Of a stretch of 64,000 bases of DNA, positions 59,883-64,000 are shown in pieces. A program made the translations under genes and the position numbers. The notes under the pieces were generated by a model. The model was given only the letters and a program-made list of their open reading frames with translations. It did not search any database and had not been told where the DNA came from. Where the stretch lies: the NCBI GenBank assembly GCA_963923035.1, contig CAWUKT010000015.1, positions 1 through 64,000 of the forward strand, given 5' to 3'. The stretch's first letter is position 1, and every line of letters begins with the position of its first letter. Source of the stretch: CAWUKT01 sp963923035. GTDB lineage: Bacteria > Bacteroidota > Bacteroidia > J057 > JADKCL01.

Positions 59883-61520
59883 ATGAAAAGAACAGTACGC
59901 TTTTCCCAGGCGACCTATTTCCTGGCCCTTCTGCTTGCCTTCGCCCCTTCCCTCATGCTTGCCCAGGCCTGGAACCCCGGCACAGCCTCTCCTGCCACCA
60001 ATATTGACCGTACCGGCAATGTCACCATCGGCGACCCAGCGGCCGCCTTGGGTGCCAGCAATACCAGGTTGACCGTCAACGCGGGAGATTATGACTATCA
60101 GGTTGGAACCGCGGTTTTTGCGACGGCCTCCACCAATGACAAGTCTGCCATCGGCAGCGTTTCCAGCCGACTCGCACGGGCAGAAACCTACTTCGCAGCG
60201 GGTTCACTGCGGGGCGTCCAGGGAACTTCCACTCCCATTACCCTCGACAATTCAGTCGCTACCAAGGTAGGATCGGCCGAGGGAGGCTTGTTTACCGTAA
60301 CCCTCGACAATCCTATTGCGGACCCTGGCACTGGATCCTATTATCTGTCCGGCGTACGGGGACGCGTGACCGGCAACATTTCCACCTACCCAGACAATGG
60401 TTGGGTCGCGGCCGTCGTCGGTCAGGACCTGATCCAAGGCAGCGAAACCTGGGCCGGTTACTTTGAAGGCCGTGGTTATTTTGAAGATCAAATTGGTGTC
60501 GGTACCACCAACCCCATCGCCGATATTGACGTTCGGGGCCGCAACGTCTTCGTTTCCCCCGATGCTGGCTCTTTCTTCCCGGAGAATTTTGCCGCTATGG
60601 GTGAACCGGGGGGTGACTGCGACCTCTTTGGATTCCGCGCCCAGGAAAACTTTGAACTCTTCATCAATATGGGTATTGAAGACGCAATGCGTCCCACCAT
60701 TTCCTGGGGCAGCTCCGGTGACCTCGAACTCAAGTGTGACGCCAATGAAACTGGTTGCGGCACCAAGGTGGCCTCTTTCTCTTGCCCCGGCATGTTCACC
60801 ATGCGCCTCAATGGCCCCGCTGTCTTCTCCGGCGGCACCTATACCCCCGCCGACGACCGTTTGATCCGCGACACCGAAGTCCTCGACAATTCCCTTGAAC
60901 TTCTTCAGCAGCTCAATGCCGTTCGCTTTTCCTACGACAGCGAAGCCATGCCCGACTACCGCCTCTCCACCAATCAGCAGGTTGGCCTCGTCGCGAATGA
61001 AGTCGCCGAAGTGCTGCCCGAAGCCGTCCAGATCAACGACGAAGGCTACGCCGCCATCAACTACGACGCATTTGTCCCCCACCTCATCGAAGGCGTCAAG
61101 GAACTGGATCAACTGCAAGCCGCCGACCAGCAGGTCATTCAGGCCCAGGCCCTCCGCATCGAAGAGCTGGAGCAGGAAATGGCCGAATTGAAGTCCATGG
61201 TCCAGCAGCTGGTCGGCAATGCAACCAACAAAGGCAGCGCCCAGACTGGTGATGTCTCCGAAACGCCCCGCCTCGGTCAGAACACTCCGAATCCCTTTGG
61301 TTCCAGCACCCGCATCGATTACTACGTCCCCATGACGACGGAGCGGGCCTCCATCGAAGTCACGAACCTGGCGGGTCAGGTCATGAATGTCTACCCGGTC
61401 CAGGCCGGCGAAGGCCAATTGAAAATCAGCGGCAATACCTTCCCGGAAGGTGTTTACCTCTATTCCCTCCGCCTCGACGGCGCGACGGTTGCCACCCAGC
61501 GGATGGTCATCTCGAAATAA
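59883..61520 (+). CDS. secreted protein with S74 endosialidase-chaperone domain and T9SS sorting domain
   Basis: A 545-residue secreted protein. Signal peptide about 1-27 (LMLAQ); a beta-rich middle with DPAAALGASNTRLTVNAG; a peptidase S74-like chaperone (about 315-430) beginning TPADDRLIRDTEVLDNSLELLQQLNAVRFSYD (core ADDRLIRD, with QQVGLVANEVAEVLPEAV) and a coiled-coil (about 400-440); then a type A T9SS sorting domain with LGQNTPNPFGSSTRIDYYVP and the end VATQRMVISK. S74 is best known from phage tail spikes, where it folds trimers and cuts itself off; here it is fused to a T9SS cargo. A terminator follows at 61543. Confidence 0.88.
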   Translation: MKRTVRFSQATYFLALLLAFAPSLMLAQAWNPGTASPATNIDRTGNVTIGDPAAALGASNTRLTVNAGDYDYQVGTAVFATASTNDKSAIGSVSSRLARAETYFAAGSLRGVQGTSTPITLDNSVATKVGSAEGGLFTVTLDNPIADPGTGSYYLSGVRGRVTGNISTYPDNGWVAAVVGQDLIQGSETWAGYFEGRGYFEDQIGVGTTNPIADIDVRGRNVFVSPDAGSFFPENFAAMGEPGGDCDLFGFRAQENFELFINMGIEDAMRPTISWGSSGDLELKCDANETGCGTKVASFSCPGMFTMRLNGPAVFSGGTYTPADDRLIRDTEVLDNSLELLQQLNAVRFSYDSEAMPDYRLSTNQQVGLVANEVAEVLPEAVQINDEGYAAINYDAFVPHLIEGVKELDQLQAADQQVIQAQALRIEELEQEMAELKSMVQQLVGNATNKGSAQTGDVSETPRLGQNTPNPFGSSTRIDYYVPMTTERASIEVTNLAGQVMNVYPVQAGEGQLKISGNTFPEGVYLYSLRLDGATVATQRMVISK

Positions 61521-61542
61521 TTTGGTTATAGATACTTTCTCA

Positions 61543-61568
61543 GGACCCGGCTTCGGCCGGGTTCTTTT
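61543..61568 (+). terminator. terminator after the S74/T9SS gene
   Basis: Stem ACCCGGC (61545-61551) with GCCGGGT (61556-61562), loop TTCG, then TTCTTTTG. A stable UUCG tetraloop hairpin. Confidence 0.85.
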
Positions 61569-61582
61569 GTTGAGGCGGGTTC

Positions 61583-62161
61583 CTAATCGGCGAATACTTC
61601 CGACAGGTCCCCGTGCAATTCGGGGAAGGTAGGCGATTGGAGGTGGCCATTGGCCAGGTGGGTCTTGAGGAGGGTGAATTTCCCGTCTTTTAGGACGTGC
61701 TGGTCGAGCCGGGCGTGGATGGGGTCGACGACCCAGTATTCTTTGACCTCGGCCTCCTGGTAGAGGTAGTACTTCGTTCCCAGATCTTTCTGGGAAGTGG
61801 AAGGGGAGAGAATCTCGATGACGAGGTCGGGGGCGCCTTTGCAACCCTCGCTTCCAATTTTTGAGAGGTCACCAATCACACAGAAATCGGGTTGTACAAT
61901 GGTAAATGCCTCTGCATCTCCTTTCATGGGCAACTGAACATCGTATGGCGCAAAAAAAATCTTGCAGTTCACTGGCTTCAATTTCGGCCCAAGGAACTGG
62001 CTCAGGTTAAAAGCGATTTCCTGATGGTGCTTCGTGAGAGGAGGCGACGCTCGAATGATCTTCCCATGAATCAACTCCACCTGCTCACCCAAATCCCACT
62101 GCAAATAATCGGCGTAAGAATACTTCTTGTCTAAATCCAACTCATCAATCGAGGTCACCAT
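61583..62161 (-). CDS. Uma2-family endonuclease-like protein
   Basis: A 192-residue protein of the Uma2/DUF820 group, related to PD-(D/E)XK nucleases. Motifs: EQVELIHGKIIRASPPLTKHHQE (Uma2 opening), IVQPDFCVIGD, GAPDLVIEILSPSTSQKDL (active site with D and E-x-x), and YYLYQEAEVKEYWVVDP. These proteins are often patchy and sometimes close to toxin-antitoxin or defence genes, but here it stands alone. It is divergent from the FKBP gene across a gap full of inverted repeats. Confidence 0.85.
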   Translation of the reverse strand: MVTSIDELDLDKKYSYADYLQWDLGEQVELIHGKIIRASPPLTKHHQEIAFNLSQFLGPKLKPVNCKIFFAPYDVQLPMKGDAEAFTIVQPDFCVIGDLSKIGSEGCKGAPDLVIEILSPSTSQKDLGTKYYLYQEAEVKEYWVVDPIHARLDQHVLKDGKFTLLKTHLANGHLQSPTFPELHGDLSEVFAD

Positions 62162-62202
62162 AGATTGAAAATAGCAATTCTTAGGGACATGTGATTTTCT
62201 CT

Positions 62203-62369
62203 AGTTGGTTAAGTGTGTTTGGAGAAAAGCCCTGCATAGGATTCGGGATCGCAATTGGCCGGCAGGTAACCAACTCCACTGCTGCTTTGGTGGAAGTTAC
62301 TTCCACCAACGGCCTTATAGATTGGGCAAATTGCCCCATTCAATTTTCGTGGAAGCAACTTCCACGAAA
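62203..62369. repeat. cluster of inverted repeats between Uma2 and FKBP genes
   Basis: Four inverted repeats in 167 bp: AGTTGGTTA (62203-62211) with TAACCAACT (62267-62275); TTGGTGGAAGT with ACTTCCACCAA (62287-62309); GGGCAA with TTGCCC (62324-62336); TTTCGTGGAAG with CTTCCACGAAA (62345-62369). The second and fourth share the core GTGGAAG-NNN-CTTCCAC. It may be a structured RNA, an operator cluster or a small mobile element. Confidence 0.7.
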
Positions 62370-62442
62370 GCGACGGGTGTGAAAGCAAAGGCGAGCCCGA
62401 TGCCATTCCCCAAAAAGCCCTATCTTACTTCAAACAGTGCCC

Positions 62443-63051
62443 ATGAAACAGTTGCTTCCACTCCTCTTTCTTATGCTGGCCGTGCCTTTGTGTGCGCAGG
62501 AAGCCGTCCACGACGGCGAGATTGCGGACAATGGCCTCTACATTGGCAAGCACAGCTGGCACGATGCGGCGACCGAGCTTCCAGTGGCAGAGGTCATCTA
62601 CGATCCGGGCGGGGTACTCCTCTCCTACAAGACCTGGGTCGACGGCGACATCATGGACGCCGAGGTCATGGACACCAACCGCGACCGGGAGACGCTGCCG
62701 GCGAAATTGGAGGAGGTGATCTACGAAAAAGATGGCTGGGGCATCGCCCGGTACAATGCGACGGACGCCCAGCGGGTGCAAAAGGGCCAAAAGGTGTCGG
62801 TGCGGTACAAAGGCTGGTTGCAGGATGGGACGGTGTTTGAGGATGGGATGGATCGGGGGAAACCGTTTCGATTTGTGACCGGCAAACAGCAGGTGATCCC
62901 GGGATTTGAGCGGGCGGTGCTGGCCCTGGCGCCAGGGGAAGGTGCCTACGTCGTGATTCCGCCGGCTTTGGCCTACCGGGGCAATGCGATTGGCACGATT
63001 CCGCCTTACGCGGTGTTGCGGTACCAGATTGAGGTCGTCGAAGTGAAATAA
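62443..63051 (+). CDS. FKBP-type peptidyl-prolyl isomerase, exported
   Basis: A 202-residue exported isomerase: signal peptide about 1-18 (LCAQ), an N-terminal region with WHDAATELPVAEVIYDPGG, and an FKBP domain (about 110-200) with KVSVRYKGWLQDGTVFEDGMDRGKPFRFVTG, QQVIPGFERAVLALAPGEGAYVVIPPALAYR (shortened) and GTIPPYAVLRYQIEVVEV. FKBPs speed proline isomerisation in folding; here in the periplasm. The ATG at 62443 is preferred to an in-frame GTG at 62437. A cluster of inverted repeats precedes it. Confidence 0.92.
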   Translation: MKQLLPLLFLMLAVPLCAQEAVHDGEIADNGLYIGKHSWHDAATELPVAEVIYDPGGVLLSYKTWVDGDIMDAEVMDTNRDRETLPAKLEEVIYEKDGWGIARYNATDAQRVQKGQKVSVRYKGWLQDGTVFEDGMDRGKPFRFVTGKQQVIPGFERAVLALAPGEGAYVVIPPALAYRGNAIGTIPPYAVLRYQIEVVEVK

Positions 63052-63154
63052 AAGCCATTTTCTCCCAAAGCCACATTTTCATTTTCCCCAGCCCGCCCCT
63101 TCATTTTCGGTGAAATTCGCCCTTTTTACCCTTTCCACCCCGTTTCTCACCCCC

Positions 63155-63175
63155 TCAATTTCATACGAAAATTGA
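63155..63175. promoter_or_regulatory. inverted repeat before cysD
   Basis: TCAATTT (63155-63161) and AAATTGA (63169-63175) are inverted repeats with a 7-bp spacer, about 80 bp before the cysD ATG. Possibly an operator of a sulfur regulator. Confidence 0.35.
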
Positions 63176-63256
63176 AACATCCGCACGCAAATCGACTGGC
63201 TTGATAAATCATAATTTTACAGCGAAATTTGGCCCTCAAAACATGCAGGATCGTAT

Positions 63257-64000
63257 ATGGATTATCGACTGAGTCATCTCAAACAACTGGAAGCGGAGGC
63301 CATCTACATCATACGGGAGGCCGCAGCCCAGTTTGAGCGTCCGGTGTTGCTCTTTTCGGGTGGCAAGGACTCCATTACCATGGCCCACGTAGCCGCCAAG
63401 GCGTTTTGGCCCATGCCCATCCCATTTCCCCTCATGCACATCGACACCGGCCACAACTTCCCGGAGACCCTCGAGTTTCGGGACAAGTTCGTCGCGGATT
63501 TGGGTGCGAAGTTGATTGTGCGGACGGTGCAGGAGAGCATTGACAAGGGACGGGTGGTCGAGGAAAAAGGGCCCAATGCCAGTCGAAATGGCTTGCAGAC
63601 GGTCACGTTGTTGGACTCCATCGAGGAATTCCAGTTCGATTGTGCCTTTGGGGGTGCGCGGCGGGACGAGGAAAAGGCCCGGGCAAAAGAGCGTTTCTTT
63701 TCCCACCGGGATGAATTCGGACAATGGGACCCCAAAAACCAGCGGCCGGAGTTGTGGAAGCTGTTCAATGGAAAAAAATTGCCGGGTGAGCATTTCCGGG
63801 TCTTTCCGCTTTCCAACTGGACCGAACTCGATGTGTGGCAGTATTTGAAGGAGGAAAACGTCGCCCTGCCCAACCTCTATTTCTCCCACCAACGCCCGAT
63901 GGTGGACCGCCAGGGGGTATTGCTCGCCGAATCGGAGTACCTCACCCTCACCAGCGAGGAAGCCTACCACGAACGGACCATCCGGTTCCGAACCATCGGC
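63257..64000 (+). CDS. cysD: sulfate adenylyltransferase subunit 2, cut by right edge
   Basis: The first 248 residues of CysD, the ATP-pyrophosphatase subunit that activates sulfate to adenylyl-sulfate with CysN. The PP-loop is LLFSGGKDSITM (about 32-42), with HIDTGHNFPETLEFRD, AFGGARRDEEKARAKERFFSHRD (short: GGARRDEEKARAKER) and FPLSNWTELDVWQYL. The frame runs from ATG at 63257 to the end of the window without a stop; about 50 residues are missing. CysN and other assimilation genes are expected to the right. Confidence 0.95.
   Translation, partial: MDYRLSHLKQLEAEAIYIIREAAAQFERPVLLFSGGKDSITMAHVAAKAFWPMPIPFPLMHIDTGHNFPETLEFRDKFVADLGAKLIVRTVQESIDKGRVVEEKGPNASRNGLQTVTLLDSIEEFQFDCAFGGARRDEEKARAKERFFSHRDEFGQWDPKNQRPELWKLFNGKKLPGEHFRVFPLSNWTELDVWQYLKEENVALPNLYFSHQRPMVDRQGVLLAESEYLTLTSEEAYHERTIRFRTIG

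Noticed and set aside
63236..63970. Minus-strand frame over the right end
   Set aside because: It is the antisense of cysD, whose PP-loop and other motifs are clear on the plus strand.

Overview
The window is about 55% GC and reads as a chromosome segment of a Bacteroidota bacterium, most likely of the Saprospiria (Lewinella-like) group; the taxon is an inference. The evidence is a set of type IX secretion (T9SS) parts (PorV, PorP/SprF, PorV/PorQ-like proteins, type A and type B sorting domains), SusC-like TonB-dependent receptors with carboxypeptidase-regulatory N-termini, few Shine-Dalgarno sites, and several promoter elements of the Bacteroidota form TAnnTTTG. No prophage, insertion sequence, CRISPR array or rRNA was seen.

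Layout. 1-400: tandem 21-bp and 42-bp repeats, then a terminator. 400-8682 (minus): a surface-adhesin operon with a 1539-aa type B T9SS cargo, a PorP/SprF protein, and an OmpA/PD40 protein with a long acidic tail. 9030-10372: lipoprotein plus D-Ala-D-Ala dipeptidase. 10427-12877: TonB receptor. 13122-13346: small charged protein with its own terminator. 13806-14948: porV behind a structured leader. 15006-28021 (minus): two TPR proteins, a PstS-like lipoprotein, and nuoN-M-L-K-J-I-H (half of complex I), with NuoI carrying a roughly 280-residue basic repeat tail. 28221-30289: an Rpn-type nuclease, yciO and a conserved small protein. 30293-32589 (minus): tRNA-Gln, prs, rplY and pth behind one good promoter. 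32679-36694: YjjG-type nucleotidase, small membrane protein, upp, GNAT protein and polysaccharide deacetylase, tightly packed. 36828-39872: YceI protein, a degenerate serine hydrolase and a membrane AraC regulator. 40132-44653: small genes, an XRE regulator, an FMO-like oxidoreductase, a barrel protein, a DUF4332 protein and a split YeeE/YedE pair. 44654-49032: a T9SS cargo, rtcB divergent from a WYL regulator with a perfect operator between them, and a HIT protein with greA. 49122-57914: a three-gene outer-membrane cassette (PorV/PorQ-like, 1326-aa secreted protein, 1242-aa TonB receptor). 58201-64000: a helical-repeat protein, an S74/T9SS fusion, a Uma2 endonuclease, an FKBP isomerase and the start of cysD.

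How the genes work together. The largest theme is export across and display on the outer membrane: PorV and PorP/SprF handle cargo with C-terminal sorting domains, four such cargos are present, and two TonB receptors lie nearby. The second theme is energy and housekeeping: the membrane arm of complex I, PRPP and uracil salvage, ribosome and tRNA upkeep, and the start of sulfate activation. No complete new system stands out. The best leads are the NuoI repeat tail, the porV leader, the rtcB/WYL operator, the TonB/secreted/PorV-like cassette, the 21-bp-phased sites before the AraC gene, and the inverted-repeat cluster before the FKBP gene.
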